From positions 62,001-126,000 of the forward strand of contig CACRXP010000141.1 in assembly GCA_902702965.1 (NCBI GenBank): a stretch of 64,000 nt of DNA. Reading direction: 5' to 3'. Both the position numbers and the translations under genes were made by a program. Source of the DNA: Spirometra erinaceieuropaei (lineage: Eukaryota; Platyhelminthes; Cestoda; Diphyllobothriidea; Diphyllobothriidae). Shown here piece by piece: positions 1 through 11,280 of this stretch; positions within the stretch are counted from its first letter, which is position 1; every line of letters begins with the position of its first letter. The notes under the pieces are model-generated. The model worked only from the letters and a program-made list of their open reading frames with translations, did not search any database and was not told where the DNA came from.

Positions 1-39
1 TTTAAAAAATCGGCTTTAACGCATCTTCTCAAATACCGA

Positions 40-460
40 TTTGCAATAAGATGGAAAGACCACTTATCCCCCAAGCCGTCATGCATACGCTAAGAAATCA
101 GCACCAATTTTTTGGATGAAATGTGTTTTATCAGTTTCTTTTCATATAAGAAAGGATCATAACTGCTGGATCCCATTCACGCTGATGATAACTTGGCATA
201 TCGACCAGGACGTCATATACGCACAACTCCAAGAAAAAATGAAAAAGTTGACAGCCAATTAAAGTGGGATGTCAGTCAACATCATCGACCCTTTGGCAGC
301 ACTTGCAAAACACTTTTGGCGCTTTTAGGCACGTTTACATTTTAGCTTTCTTCAGGCTTTCTTAACTATTGACGACGACCTGAGGAACCACCGGCAAAAA
401 TCCACAAAAAACAATTTATTAAGGCTCTCAAAAGACTTATTTTTCTTATACTTATTGGGA
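40..460 (+). mobile_element. Decayed PLE endonuclease tail and 3' end
   Basis: Broken reading frames show the C-terminal half of a Penelope-like GIY-YIG endonuclease. LAIRWKDHLSPK near 40-90 matches LAVKRRDHLSQ of the better copy at 10.1 kb, and HIDQDVIYAQLQEKMK near 200-255 matches its RHIDLDAAYKIVKDRF tail. The rest runs into a 3' region with the GACGACGACCTGAGGAACC stretch near 370 that ends many copies here. It is frameshifted throughout and cannot be active. Confidence 0.5.
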
Positions 461-2129
461 TGTCCACCTTCAGGTTAATACTTTGCATTTTTCAAGGCTT
501 CCTTCAGGAAAAAGCCAGAAACGTTAATTCGGCCACTAGTCGGCTCTGCTGCAAGGTGCAACCACAAAGGAAAGAAGACAGTGAGCGGCGAAAGTTAAGC
601 CGAAGCGACGAATGTTTATTAGCGGATTGTGCAAAAGCAATTGCTCATGTTCATTGATCCGTCGGATTCACAGGCGGGTGTCATTAACTCAACATCGTCA
701 AGTGAGATTTCATCGTACAGGGCATTTCGTGGGGAAGGCAAAACGGTGGGATTCTTTTAAACGGCAGCGTTCACTGACACTGACATTTGACTGACATTCA
801 GGTAGGTGAACGGACGTCACCTCGGAAAGCGAGAAAAATCAGGAGCGTCGAACTAAATACCTACGGACTCGGTGGTGCTCTAACCCACTCCAGTAGGATC
901 TGTGCTTTATTGCATCCGACCAAATAAACTCCCGAAATTCCAGGCCCCAGATGAAGGGCGTTGAGACGAGTGACCGCGCACGGCTTTTTGCGACGTATCA
1001 AGCCGAACTTCTCTAAATAAGCAGACTAAATTTATAAGCAGCTCTTTCCAATCAGCCAACTTAAAATTAATCAGATGACTGCTAGACCAATCGCATTATC
1101 AGGCAGAGCTCATCGTTTTTGATGGAATTGCAACTTACGACAGATAGGAGTCGATTAGTGTATAGTCAACGGTCTAGCCATGCAACATACAAAATAAGTC
1201 CTTTCCGTATACCGCTATCATCTGCCACAAAACTTATTGATTTCATACTGAATAACCCCTTCTCTATGACGTTATTTTATATTTATCGTCACACTTTCAA
1301 CAAGCGAGAAATTTCACGGTCGGATATTCGATGTCTGGAATTACAAGGCTACTTTCAATTCTCAGTTTCGAATGACGCGAAAGGCGCGAAGTTTAAAACG
1401 CTCTTTCATGAGAGACAAGAGCCCGCATGTTGACTGACAGATCACAAACATGCACCTACTAGAATCTGTCGACGAATGAACTGGTGCTTTGGAGTCAAAT
1501 CTAAGATTGCAGTTAATCTGACACACTCTATTGACTTAGGATAGCCTCTACGATCTTATCAGGTTCTCTAGTATCGAGAAGGGGGTGGAGTTAAAGCAAG
1601 GCAAATGCGGATATCAGACTAAGCCCCTTAACTTGTAGTACCAATGGAGACAGCAGTGAGTAAGGCTGCTGAATTTGACGCAGCATTTTTGAGTGTCAGA
1701 GCGTACCGCTGGTGAATAAACGGGGTCTTCTTGCGAGTATTGTGTGCGCTTTTAACTCAGACCATCACACTTCGTGGCTCAAAAACGAGCAAGTTAATGA
1801 GGCCCTGTTATGTAAACGGAACGGGTGTAGATTTATATTTTTGCAACACCGAGGCGGAAATAAATAGGATGTTTCTGCGCTGTTGAGAGATCGTTAGGCA
1901 AATTCTAGTGTTCGGGAAACAGAGGCCACCAATATGTGGAGGCAAACGCATCTTGAAGAAATCAAAACCGCATAAATTAAATTCGTCCATTTTGACGATG
2001 GAAGTTGGGTATCCTTGAGAGGTGGTTGATCGCCTATTTAGAAAAAGTTTCGTAAGAGGACAATCTATGCAATATTTTACCGGACTAACAACACAGGTAT
2101 CACCTAAAATCGCTGACACGCGTGTTTCG
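461..2129. other. Unannotated AT-rich DNA
   Basis: No recognisable gene or repeat. Short ORFs at 1119-1433 (+) and 1808-2245 (-) have no family motif and no splice context, and are treated as chance. Confidence 0.4.
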
Positions 2130-2325
2130 CCGATCTTGTGCCGCTGCCTGACGAAACTGCAAGGGGTTCGATGCCACAACTTTCCTCGTGTGTTTTCTGG
2201 CATATGAACCCCAGTTTCAACTTGTCTCATTCCATCTACCCGCATTTGATGAACTCCAGTGTAGATCCGAAACGTCAGGCCAATAAACGTCTTGTTTCAC
2301 TGGCCGCATCTTCTATTTAACTGCT
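2130..2325 (+). mobile_element. PLE 3' terminal fragment with hammerhead-like motif
   Basis: The sequence from TTGATGA (2246-2252) through GAAACGTCAGGC (2269-2280) matches PLE 3' ends at 44.27 kb (+) and 22.08 kb (-). It has the order TGATGA, short stem-loop, GAAA, as in a hammerhead core. No coding part of the element can be recognised upstream. Confidence 0.45.
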
Positions 2326-2330
2326 TCCTG

Positions 2331-2808
2331 GAACTCGTCTGCTCGCTTTGATCAAAAAGTCGGGCATAAGTCATATGATCGAGGGTCACATGGGAGTAGT
2401 CTGTGGCACACAGCTGCAAGTGAAGAAAGATCAAAGGGTGAGAAGCCATGACGGCCGACTCGCCCCTCGATCATCGCCGGTGCCACGGATTCACACATAT
2501 ATTCACACCCAACAATAGACAGTGCAGCGTATTAGTGTACGAGGAAAACAGAGCCGGTGCTTTACTGTCGTATGCCTTTGTGTGCCTAAACAAATACACA
2601 GTGGGAAGGAAATAGACCGTGTCAGCCGAATTCGAACCTAGGAAAGTGAGGACAGGATCGGAGTGCAGTCGCGGCTCTAAGTACCTCAGTTACATGGTCC
2701 AACGGACAGCACCTTGCTTCACATAATCAGGCCAAATTATTCGACAACACCAAACCTGGATACTCTGATACAGGCATTATCTAGCGAATAAGGCCCGTCC
2801 ATCAGTTT
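2331..2808. other. Unannotated spacer
   Basis: I see no gene or known repeat here. Confidence 0.4.
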
Positions 2809-2809
2809 A

Positions 2810-3105
2810 CAGTAGATGAGCTAACTCATGAAATGTCAGTCGAAATTACGAAATGCGTTTTTCACTAAGGAGTGCTGTAAAACTAATCATCGCAGAGCTT
2901 AATTCTATAAAAAGTCAACTACCACAGGATGCCGGCTTTTAAACGTACTCCTTATCGAACGCATGTAAAAACAATACTTTATCAAAAGGACTACCAAATA
3001 AGAATGTATTTTTCTCATTAATTTCTGATTCCCTTAAATATTAAACAACATTTCATGTAAAAAATCCATGAAATTGAGGCCGGAAATTTCAAGTTCCAGG
3101 CGTAT
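2810..3105. mobile_element. Foldback MITE copy 1, left part
   Basis: Starts with CAGT directly after a TA dinucleotide (2808-2809), then CTAACTCATGAAATGTCAG, the terminal sequence shared by all foldback copies in the window. It follows the left arm of the complete copy at 40289-41207 for about 280 bp, then breaks where a PLE has inserted. The right part resumes at 4144. Confidence 0.65.
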
Positions 3106-3139
3106 GCATAAGTGAAGAAGAAACGTCGAGCACGGGAAC

Positions 3140-3190
3140 ACTTCGTTGACTGTCCTGAGCTTTCAGACTCGTACAGGCGTCCATCGTCAG
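3140..3190 (-). ncRNA. Hammerhead-ribozyme-like motif, 3' arm
   Basis: On the minus strand CTGACGA (3190-3184), then a GGAC/GTCT stem with loop, then GAAA (3164-3161). This is the order of the hammerhead core CUGANGA, stem II, GAAA. One extra base separates the first box from the stem. Hammerheads in PLE ends are established; this copy's activity is unknown. Confidence 0.4.
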
Positions 3191-4062
3191 AGTCAGTGGC
3201 AGAAAAAGAACAAGCGGCGGTTATAAGGCATGTAGGTCCAATCATCGACCGACGGCGCACGACTGGAGATGATTACGGAAGGCTCTGTACGCCGGCGCCA
3301 GATCGATAAATCGATTGACCGAGTTCTCATCCGATGCCCAGTTTTCACTCAATTCTCGTCCTGTTTTGGTTCCGGCGTGGGCGACTATTTTAATGGCTGC
3401 AAAGTTAAACTCGTGACCCATTTCATAGGTGTGAGCGCCACTTGTAATAAGGCTTCGCCTCGTCTCACAGCCAGCTTATGGTCGTGAATGCGCGATCCGA
3501 GCGTACGCCTTGTCTGTCCTGTGTAGTTACAAGGACAATTTTGACACGGTATGCGATTCAATACTCCAGATTGCACTTCAGGTTTAAACCGGTCTTTGAT
3601 TTTCATGACCCTATTGCGCATGCTGGCTTTTGGGGCAATGTGCAATTCCAACACCTAACTCCGCAGCAATGCGATCGGTCGCTTCTGCACCAACCGTGAT
3701 GTATGGCAGAGAATGCCATATCGTCGGTGGCGTTGATGTTTGAGTTCTCTGGTGGCGACCGCGTAGGCAGCGACTGATGGATGCCCTCGGATAGCCGTTG
3801 TGCACAAACCGATCGCGGAGATAACGGACCTCACGTGCTTTGTCCTCCGGTTTGCTGCAATGACTTTGGATCCGTTTGAAGAGCGTCGTCACACAGATTC
3901 GTTTGTGAGCACCCGGATAGTTGTTGTGAAAACTTAGAAGCTGTGTGGTGTTCGCTGCCGGCCTACAGAGCCCTGCGTAGTCACCTCCAGTCGTGCGCCT
4001 TCGGTCGCCGATTGGGGCTACATGCCTTATAACTGCCGCTTGTTCTGTTACTGCCACTAATT

Positions 4063-4115
4063 CTGACGATAGACTCTTGTACGACTCTGAAAGCTCAGGA
4101 CAATAAACGAAGTGT
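4063..4115 (+). ncRNA. Hammerhead-ribozyme-like motif, inverted 5' arm
   Basis: Inverted copy of the motif at 3140-3190: CTGACGA at 4063-4069, a short stem-loop, and GAAA at 4089-4092. It lies on the opposite strand from its partner. Confidence 0.4.
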
Positions 4116-4143
4116 TCCGGTGCTCGACTGCTCTTCCTCACTC

Positions 4144-4807
4144 ATGCATGTAGGTATTCATTTTTTGACGTCCTCACCCACTTTTACACTCGAACGAATT
4201 GTATAATTTGGCATTGAGAAACTTTTCTAATTGCCGAATAATTTGGACCCCGACTTGCCGGTAAACCTGCAATCAGGTTCCCAAACTACAAGCCATATAC
4301 TTTCCGCGTGTGAAAAACAAAAAATAATCTACTGTACGAATGGACGACTATATGGGTATATAAAATTTAGCAGTTGATTTGAGCCACTTCACAACCCGCA
4401 TTGGTAAACGCAGAGCCATGCCGTTTGACGAGAGAACATCTCACGGTATTAAAAAGTCTCCCACTTAAGAACTTTTTTAAAACCGGGTTTGACTCCTTCC
4501 GCGATTATGAAATCGGCCGAGGACGTGATTTTCTCCCGAATGAGCAAAAGGACTATTTTCGTGCGCGTCTTCCATGAATTTATAAATGCATCGAACTTCA
4601 ATGGGAGAAATGCACGCTACGTAGGTATGCATTTTTGACAGAGTATAGTTTTTTGCATGTAGTCGCAAAGAAAATCGTTTGAAAGCTGAAGTATTATTGA
4701 ATTATGCTGCGCGATGATTCGTTTTGCAACCGTATTTAGTAAATATTTTCGAAACGAAAGCACATTTCGAAATGCCGGTTGACATTACATGAGTAAGTCC
4801 ACATACT
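4144..4807. mobile_element. Foldback MITE copy 1, right part
   Basis: Continues copy 1 after the nested PLE. It contains the internal TTTCCGCGT-type stretch and the right arm, ending in GGTTGACATTACATGAGTAAG, the inverse of the left terminus. The last bases are degenerate compared with the CCAACTG+TA end of the 41.2-kb copy. Confidence 0.6.
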
Positions 4808-5478
4808 CTTATCTTCAGTAAATAGTCCGTCTATCGGCGTATCAGCTTTGCTGGGACCGAAAGGAAATGTCAGAGTTAAAGCGAGAAAAATGCTGACCCT
4901 AGACCCTTTAGTTTTGTCGGAAGTACTTGAGCCTTACCAGAGATCATAGCACAATTATACGATAAACCGTCAAGCCACTAAGGCACCCAAAGATGCGTAG
5001 GGCTTTTTGGGGAACAAATTTCGCAATATTACCTAGACATCCCCACTGTCTGTGCTGATTGGTTTGGCAATCAGCAAAATTTCTGGCGATAGTATGCACT
5101 CCTTCTAAAACCAAGCACGTTTTCGGTGGTATTTTTTCTGTTCGTAGGCATTCTTACCGTTACTTTTCTAGTATTATGTAACATTTTTCAGCACAGGTAA
5201 ATCCAGCGCATTTATCTATTAAAAAACGTTCTTAGTAAACAATTAGAGGTGTCACAGAAGAAAAGCACATCTGAAGACACAGATTAGGAAGGAGGTGTAC
5301 AAAATTGAAACCGTTAAAAGCGGTCAGTTCAACGCTTATTATGGTTGCTGATGTAGAAGGAAAAAAAATCTGTTGGCAGCTTTGTGGATATCACACAATT
5401 ATTCCGCGTTAACTGATGGATGTTAGCCTAAATAGTTACCAATAAAAGGATAGAGACAAGCTCAAAGAAGCGGTTCCG
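4808..5478. other. Unannotated spacer
   Basis: No recognisable feature. Confidence 0.4.
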
Positions 5479-5632
5479 GAGGGGGAGACGCCATCGCTGG
5501 AACAAAAGCTTTACTCGCCTGGTGTTTCGGACAATAAAATGCTCATGTCTCCTCTTGTTTCTGATGATGGGTTTAAGCGAGAATCCGAAAACTCAGGAGG
5601 ATAAGGCTCTCGTTTCAACGATTGTGTCTCAC
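5479..5632. mobile_element. PLE ends, inverted pair without body
   Basis: Two diverged copies of a PLE 3' end face each other. The right copy has CTGATGA (5561-5567), a GGGTTT/GAATCC-type stem and GAAA (5587-5590) on the plus strand, a hammerhead-like core. The left copy (about 5479-5530) is its inverse, with GACGCCATCGCTGGAACAAA in place of the terminal stretch. No coding sequence lies between. Confidence 0.45.
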
Positions 5633-8551
5633 TCTTCACCAAATATTTATGTCAGCTTTCACACCTACTGTAAAAAAACTTTGTTCCGACGAATTCACTT
5701 CACATTCGCGCAATTATTTTCTCGGATATTAAACAGGACTATTGGAATGTGTTGCTGGCTGAACTATCTGGATCGCAGGATAGATGCAGAAAGCCTCCAG
5801 GCCCCATGTTTACACCTAAATCATGTAGTCATGGAAAAAATTGCCAAAATTTATTTCTATACGTCCGGTCGTTCCAACACGCCAGAACTTTGTCCGCAAC
5901 AGTTTTGTTCTTAAATCTGTTCAGTTTGCCGAATATGACATCCTGGAGACCCTTAGCAGATAGGAAATTAACTCACAAGCGCCGGACAAAGCAGTTGTCT
6001 TAAAACGCCCGGTAGTGTAATGACTCAGGATGACTGGAAGCGTGATAATTAAATCATGTTTAAAAATCAGTCGTTTATGGAAATATTGATTTTTCCTGCC
6101 TTGGCTAGCAAGATGATGTCTACCGGGTGTAAAGATAGTGGTTCGCGCGTTGACTAATGTACAGTGATAGCGGATTTGAAAAGCATCTGCCACACCTCCT
6201 TTATTTTTGTCCACCTGAGCCCGGAAAGAAAAACCGCGTTTGCAAGATCAGGGCATGGTTATAAGTGAAACTAAAGCGATACAAATGTGTGCACTTTAAT
6301 CAATGGCCAAATAGTTCGTGGTAGAAACTCGTTGGCATGTAAAGCTGAATGCAGCTTCCACCTCCGTGTGCATCGCTCTGTTGTTCTCTGGCTTCTGTCA
6401 GCACACATTAGTCTGTCCATCATTTTGAAAATCCCCGATTGTGATGACGTTTCCCTCCACTTTCTTCTTTGGCCTCCCAGTCCTAATAAGAAAGAGGATT
6501 AAACCCACCATTAATAGTAACCGGCGTTTCTACAAAGGCGACAAATTTATCCTGCAGTTATGGCAGGAAGCAAAAGAGTAAAATGTGCTATGGTGATAAT
6601 GGCAAGGCTCCTAAAAATGGTAGGTTTGGGATAAAAAAGCAGTTCTTTTAACCTCACGCAGTGCACTCATTTTATGGATGGCACATTGCTTAGTGGATGC
6701 TGTGGAATTAAAGCAATTTTAAACGTGTAACGCAATCTTAAGTAACTTTTCGCACCACGCATGATGCCGCCTAAACACCTCAAATTACCCACGCTGTTTC
6801 CCGGTCGATGTATTCGACAGCAGAAGTCAAAGAGAAAAAAAGCAATCAATGTCCAACCACCTGACTAAACCAAAGAGCTCGACATATTAGATATGTGCCC
6901 AAGCGTGCAGAAAAGCATTTGAAAAGACATACTAGGCGCCCACACACGCACGCTAGATATCAGTTGCAAACTTTCGTGCGACACATATGGTCCAACGTAC
7001 TATGGCAAAAGTGCAAAATTCGAACTACATGCAGTGCAGAAACAGGTTTGGCTACCCGAAATGCCGCACATTGCGCACACAGAGCAGATGGCAGTGGACA
7101 GTGTCAATTTTCGACTGAAAGACACGCTCATAAGCATAAATCACAAGTAAATGCATTTATTTCTCATGTTACGTTGCCGATTGTCGAGCAGTTGCTCCCC
7201 TGTTAAGTGAGGTTTGCAAATACATTTGGTAATTTAAACCCCTGCATTCATATTTAACTAAATTTCCGCATTAATAAAAAGCATTGGACGGTTGTCAAGC
7301 TACCTAAGAAGTCGTTAGTTTCATTTTAGTCACATAATCTCCGTAAGCGACGTCATACACACATTCCCGAATTGACAAAGCTTTTTGTGTGGGATAGAAA
7401 GGGCCTCCATTAACTTATGATTTAAGGTTCGCGCTTTCAAAACTTAATTCATACTACTTCTTCGAAAACTGGAAGTTAAAACACTGACAGTCTAAATAAG
7501 TAGAAATAACAGGTGCATTCGAGATGAGATAAGGTATTGTCCGCCAAGGTATTTTCGCGACTGCACGGTGAATGGAAAATAAAACTATTAGTTTAAATCT
7601 AATAAACAGGCCGTTGTTAATGTCAAACTGGCGACAAATATTTTCCCTTCTAGTTTCAAAGTTCTAACTAGAGATACAAAACTTAAATCACACTACAAGG
7701 TACGAGCAGTCGGTGCATTCAGCGGTGGCATATATCACCATTTGAATTTTAGCCGTCCGAAAGTTTTGACGAAGCTTATAAATATAACGGCTTTACCTAC
7801 GCGCAAAGTACGCTGTTTGTCACCATTTAAAAACACTGCAAAGGTCACTACTGTATGACAATCAATTAGTCATGGCGTAGGTAATGACCAAATTTCTGAA
7901 AGAGCAAATTTTCCTTTTCAATGAACATTTTGCACATGAACTAAGACAGTAACCCTTCAGATTGACTGTGGAAACATAAAGGGCTCATCCGCCTTACAGA
8001 TTTTAATAAGGCCAACCGGATACAAATGAAGACTGATCAAAGGTACGTTTTGGGTGATCATAATAAAGGACACCAGGTTATAGCGAGGAATATACGCAAT
8101 CACCACCCGGGTTGCTCGCGATGATCGATAAAGGGCTCCAGGAAAAAGAAATAAACACAGACATGCATAATCGTCAATTCTTACAGCAAATTGGAAGTCC
8201 TTATCGTCGGAATACCCCTTCCGAAACAGACCAGGCAATTTTAACTTTGTGAAGGAAAAAAATAAATATAGTTAGTACAGCGGTATTCTGCGCAATGATA
8301 TTTGCAGATATCGTATAGAGCCGTCGTACTAAAAAAACGCCTTATTTCGGTACACTGCTCGCTTTCTAAAACTGCAAATTGCGCACAAAATCGCAGAGGC
8401 GCTTTAGTTAGAATTATACCTTCTTGTGGCGAATAGGATGAAATACGCTTTAAGGAGAGAAGGCACTGCATTGCTCCATAAAATCGGTCAAACAACAGGG
8501 GTCCGATATGTGAGTCAATTTTCGTAATCCTTCTAATACATGTATACATAT
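5633..8551. other. Large unannotated region
   Basis: About 2.9 kb with only short ORFs that show no family motif, and without the dispersed repeats seen elsewhere. It could be intronic sequence downstream of the mini-exon gene or intergenic. No exon with convincing splice sites was found on either strand. Confidence 0.4.
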
Positions 8552-8785
8552 ATATGGCAGAATGATATAACCGACAAAGGCAAGGGAGACTGGAAAGGCC
8601 ATTTTTGGCTTATTAGCCGTCGTCAGCCAACCATATCCAAGCCCGAAGTGTGGAACACCCGAGCCTCGAACTCGCGACCTGTTGGTTTAGAAGTCAACGC
8701 CTCTACTCACCGGGCCACGAGCCCGTTGCCTTGTCGGTTTTCGATCGGGAATATACAGTGTTAGGGGGCGCTCACCGATCATGCA
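8552..8785 (-). mobile_element. tRNA-derived SINE, subtype A
   Basis: On the minus strand it has a tRNA-like block with an A-box-like stretch (near GTGGCCCGGTGAGTAGAGG) and a B-box (GCGAGTTCGAGGCTCGGG), then the body TAATAAGCCAAAAATGGCC and the GTCGGTTATATCATTCTGCC end. Pol III transcription is inferred from the boxes. It is truncated near 8786 compared with the copies at 10.7 kb. Confidence 0.7.
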
Positions 8786-9049
8786 TCATGTTTATCATCC
8801 TCCCCAAAGAAGAGGAAGTAAAGAAGGTGGTTTTACAGACCGGGTTTTATTCATACTGGCGTTTCGGGAACTCTCTCTCGTTTCCGTCATCAGAGTCACT
8901 CAGTGACTGGAAAAACTAGAGAATGACTCTGAGGATGGAAATGAGACAGTTTTGAAAAGTCAGAATGAATACAAACCGGTCCATAAAGTCGCCTTAGCTT
9001 TATCGTCCTGTCCAGGGATGATAAACACGAAAGTAAACCTGGACCTCGA

Positions 9050-9558
9050 AACTTCAAGTAGACAAACTCATGAAATGTAAGCCGAGATTACGAAATGCGT
9101 TTTGGTTTCGAAAAGATTAATTAAATAGGATTGCAAAACTGACCATCGTGTATCATAACCCAAGTGATTCAGTTACCTCAAACGAACTTCCCGGCTGCAT
9201 GCAAAAAGTATACTCTGGAATAAATAACTACTAAATTAGCTGGCATTTTCTAACTGAATTTCCATGTCGTTAAAAATTCAATTATATTTTATGCAAAAGA
9301 AGCATACATACATTCATCTTTTCCCATTTGGTAGAAAAAATGACGTCATCCAATTTTATACTTGGTTTTCAAAAAAATTTATAATTCCCGAATAAGTTTG
9401 AACATGATCTGACGTTACACTTGCATTCAGGGTTTCCAAGTAAAACCTATATTTTCCGCGTACGGAAAATCAGACATTTCTTTACGATATGAAGAGATTA
9501 TATGGAATTGAAAAAAAATCAGCAGTGGATTTGAACCATAACGTTAACAACCGACAGG
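9050..9558. mobile_element. Foldback MITE copy 2, left half
   Basis: Begins with AAACTCATGAAATGTAAGCC, keeps the GCGTACGGAAAATC internal segment, and is cut off by the SINE that starts at about 9562. Confidence 0.6.
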
Positions 9559-9561
9559 ACA

Positions 9562-9835
9562 ACGGGCCCGTGACTCAAAGGTAGAGCGTCAAACTCCATG
9601 ACCAAAGATCCCGGGTTCGAATCTCAAGTGATCCACACTTGGGGTTAGGATATGACTGGCTGATGACGGCTAATAAGCCAGAAATGGCCATTCCGATCTC
9701 CCTTGTCTTTGTCGGCTCCATCTCATCTATGTCTACTACTAGTCGCTGCGCGACTGCCTGCGAGGGTTCTAGTATGAGCCCCAAGGCACAACGGAACGAG
9801 CATGTTCCGTAACCTGATCGGCGAGCGCCCACTGT
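9562..9835 (+). mobile_element. tRNA-derived SINE, subtype B
   Basis: The tRNA-like head GGGCCCGTGACTCAAAGGTA with B-box CGGGTTCGAATCTC differs from subtype A, but the body (GACGGCTAATAAGCCAGAAA, then the CTTTGTCGG end) is shared. It is followed by the block ending in CGAGCGCCCACTG that also joins neighbouring units elsewhere. A TA microsatellite follows. Confidence 0.65.
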
Positions 9836-9839
9836 AATA

Positions 9840-9882
<43 letters not shown>
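9835..9882. repeat. TA microsatellite
   Basis: About 48 bp of almost pure TA, with one G. It forms the left border of the PLE at 9913. Confidence 0.9.
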
Positions 9883-9884
<2 letters not shown>

Positions 9885-9943
9885 AAAAACAGGCATCCCA
9901 AGAAATATAATTAGAAAGATGAAGTTCTTTGGAAAACAGCAAA

Positions 9944-9988
9944 ATTTTATTGTGAATTTTCGAGACTGGTTCCCCAGCTCGTCTTCAG
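9944..9988 (-). ncRNA. Hammerhead-ribozyme-like motif, inverted arm
   Basis: Reverse copy of the motif at 10581: CTGAAGA (9988-9982), GAGCTGG/CCAG-CTC stem, GAAA on the minus strand. Confidence 0.4.
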
Positions 9989-10118
9989 ACAATGGTTGTG
10001 CAAAAACAATTAACTTTTAGCTTGTGTCTAGCAAAAGGAGTCAATGATTGGTTAAGATTGTCATCTCGGGATTGGCTGACTCAGTTTGAATCTGTCCTTA
10101 ACGATTTTGTATGCGGCA

Positions 10119-10508
10119 ACTACCTTACGCACACAGCTTGTGCACCCTAAGGACAGGGTGGGCTACCTTGAAAGAAAAGATGTCGTCTACAAAATCCCGT
10201 GTTCTAGTTGTGATGCCGTTTATTGTGGCCAAACTGGGAAATCTGTCTCAACCCGTTTACATGAGCATCCGTTGGCGGTAAAGAGACGCGACCATTTATC
10301 CCAGGTGGCCATGCACACACTAGACACTGGGCATAAATTCGCATGGGAGAACACTCGCATTGTTGGCGCCTGCCAATCAAGAAAAGGCCGCGAATTCCTG
10401 GAAGCAATGCACTCAGATGAGGCATGCATCAACCGGCATATCGATTTAGATGCCGCATACAAAATCGTTAAGGACAGATTCATACTGAGTCAGCCAATCC
10501 CGAGATGA
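10119..10508 (+). pseudogene. PLE GIY-YIG endonuclease fragment
   Basis: Open frame of about 130 codons. The GIY half is VVYKIPCSSC and the YIG half is VYCGQTGKS, followed by the conserved Arg-His segment STRLHEH, and the likely catalytic Glu in GREFLEAMHSDE before the INRHIDL tail. The family normally has an N-terminal reverse transcriptase; it is missing here, so this is a 5'-truncated retrotransposed copy. The first codons of the longer ORF from 10086 come from the inverted arm, not from the original protein. Confidence 0.75.
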
Positions 10509-10580
10509 CAATCTTAACCAATCATTGACTCCTTTTGCTAGACACAAGCTAAAAGTTAATTGTTTTTGCACACCCATTGT

Positions 10581-10625
10581 CTGAAGACGAGCTGGGGAAC
10601 CAGTCTCGAAAATTCACAATAAAAT
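10581..10625 (+). ncRNA. Hammerhead-ribozyme-like motif
   Basis: CTGAAGA (10581-10587), one extra C, stem GAGCTGG/CCAGTCTC with a GGAA loop, then GAAA (10608-10611) and an AT-rich possible stem III. Self-cleavage is predicted, not shown. Confidence 0.45.
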
Positions 10626-10655
10626 TTTGCTGTTTCCCAAAGAACTTCATCTTTC

Positions 10656-10658
<3 letters not shown>

Positions 10659-10694
<36 letters not shown>
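10659..10694. repeat. TA microsatellite
   Basis: TA repeat bordering the PLE on its right side. Confidence 0.9.
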
Positions 10695-10698
<4 letters not shown>

Positions 10699-11278
10699 TT
10701 AGGGGGCGCTCACCGATCGTTCATACGGAACTCACTCGTTCCGTTGTGCCTTAAGGGCTCTCTCTCGAGCCCAACCAGCAGCCGCGCAGCGGCGCATGAT
10801 ATATAGGCAGAATGATATTACCGACAAAGACAAGGGAGACTGGAATGGCCATTTCTGGCCTATTAGCCGTCGTCAGCCAGCCATACCAAAGCCCGAAGTG
10901 TGGAACACCCGAGCCTCGAACTCGCGACCGGTTGGTTTAGAAGTCAACGCCTCTACTCACCGGGCCACGAGCCCGTTGCCCTGTTGGTTTTCGATCGGGA
11001 ATATTCAATGTTAGGGGGCGCTCACCGATCGTTCATACGGAACTCACTCGTTCCGTTGTGCCTTAAGGGCTCTCTCTCGAGCCCAACCAGCAGCCGCGCA
11101 GCGGCGCATGATATATAGGCAGAATGATATTACCGACAAAGACAAGGGAGACTGGAATGGCCATTTCTGGCTTAATAGCTGTCGTCAGCCAGCCATACCC
11201 AAGCCCGAAGTGTGGAACACCCGAGCTTCGAACTCGCGACCTGTTGGTTTAGAAGTCAACGCCTCTACTCACCGGGCC
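10695..11278 (-). mobile_element. SINE subtype A tandem dimer
   Basis: Two near-identical units repeat with a period of 312 bp: the GTTAGGGGGCGCTCACCGAT landmark recurs at about 10698 and 11010. Each unit has the tRNA-like A and B boxes on the minus strand and the GCGCCGCTG-type block. The second unit is interrupted at 11279 by a PLE, and the sequence continues at 12479. The precise head-to-tail join means the element boundary cannot be placed from one copy. Confidence 0.7.
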
Positions 11279-11280
11279 CG

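Larger units (their letters stand above)
3108..4143 (-). mobile_element. PLE (lineage C) with inverted ends, nested in foldback MITE
   Basis: Read on the minus strand, it opens with an inverted copy of its own 3' end (4141-3960), then has an RT thumb-like stretch (HNGYPRASISRC and neighbours), a linker, the GIY-YIG endonuclease (3655-3390; IPCQNCPCNYTGQTRRTLG, then a conserved Arg and HDHKLAVRR) and a 3' end (3310-3110). The two ends encode matching peptides (EHFVYCPELSESYKS against EHFVDCPELSDSYRR), showing that they are copies in opposite orientation. The copy is frameshifted. It sits inside foldback copy 1, and the flanks share an ATGCAT-centred stretch that may be a target duplication. 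Confidence 0.7.
9913..10656 (+). mobile_element. 744-bp PLE hairpin element (lineage A)
   Basis: Arms 9913-10118 and 10451-10656 are near-perfect inverted copies of about 206 bp. The right arm is the natural 3' end: endonuclease C-terminus, 3' UTR and a hammerhead-like motif. The left arm is the same sequence reversed. Between them is one endonuclease domain. TA microsatellites flank both sides, so insertion into or beside TA repeats is likely. A transcript through it could fold into a long hairpin. Confidence 0.75.

Noticed and set aside
1808..2245. 145-codon minus-strand ORF
   Set aside because: One of the longest ORFs in the window, but it has no motif and no splice context, and it overlaps a plus-strand PLE 3' end. 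Chance is the best explanation.
6895..7206. 103-codon basic plus ORF
   Set aside because: His/Arg-rich without a recognised domain; no homologous copy in the window and no splice evidence.
9575..9992. Minus ORFs with (IY)n repeats
   Set aside because: Produced by TA microsatellites and antisense SINE sequence.
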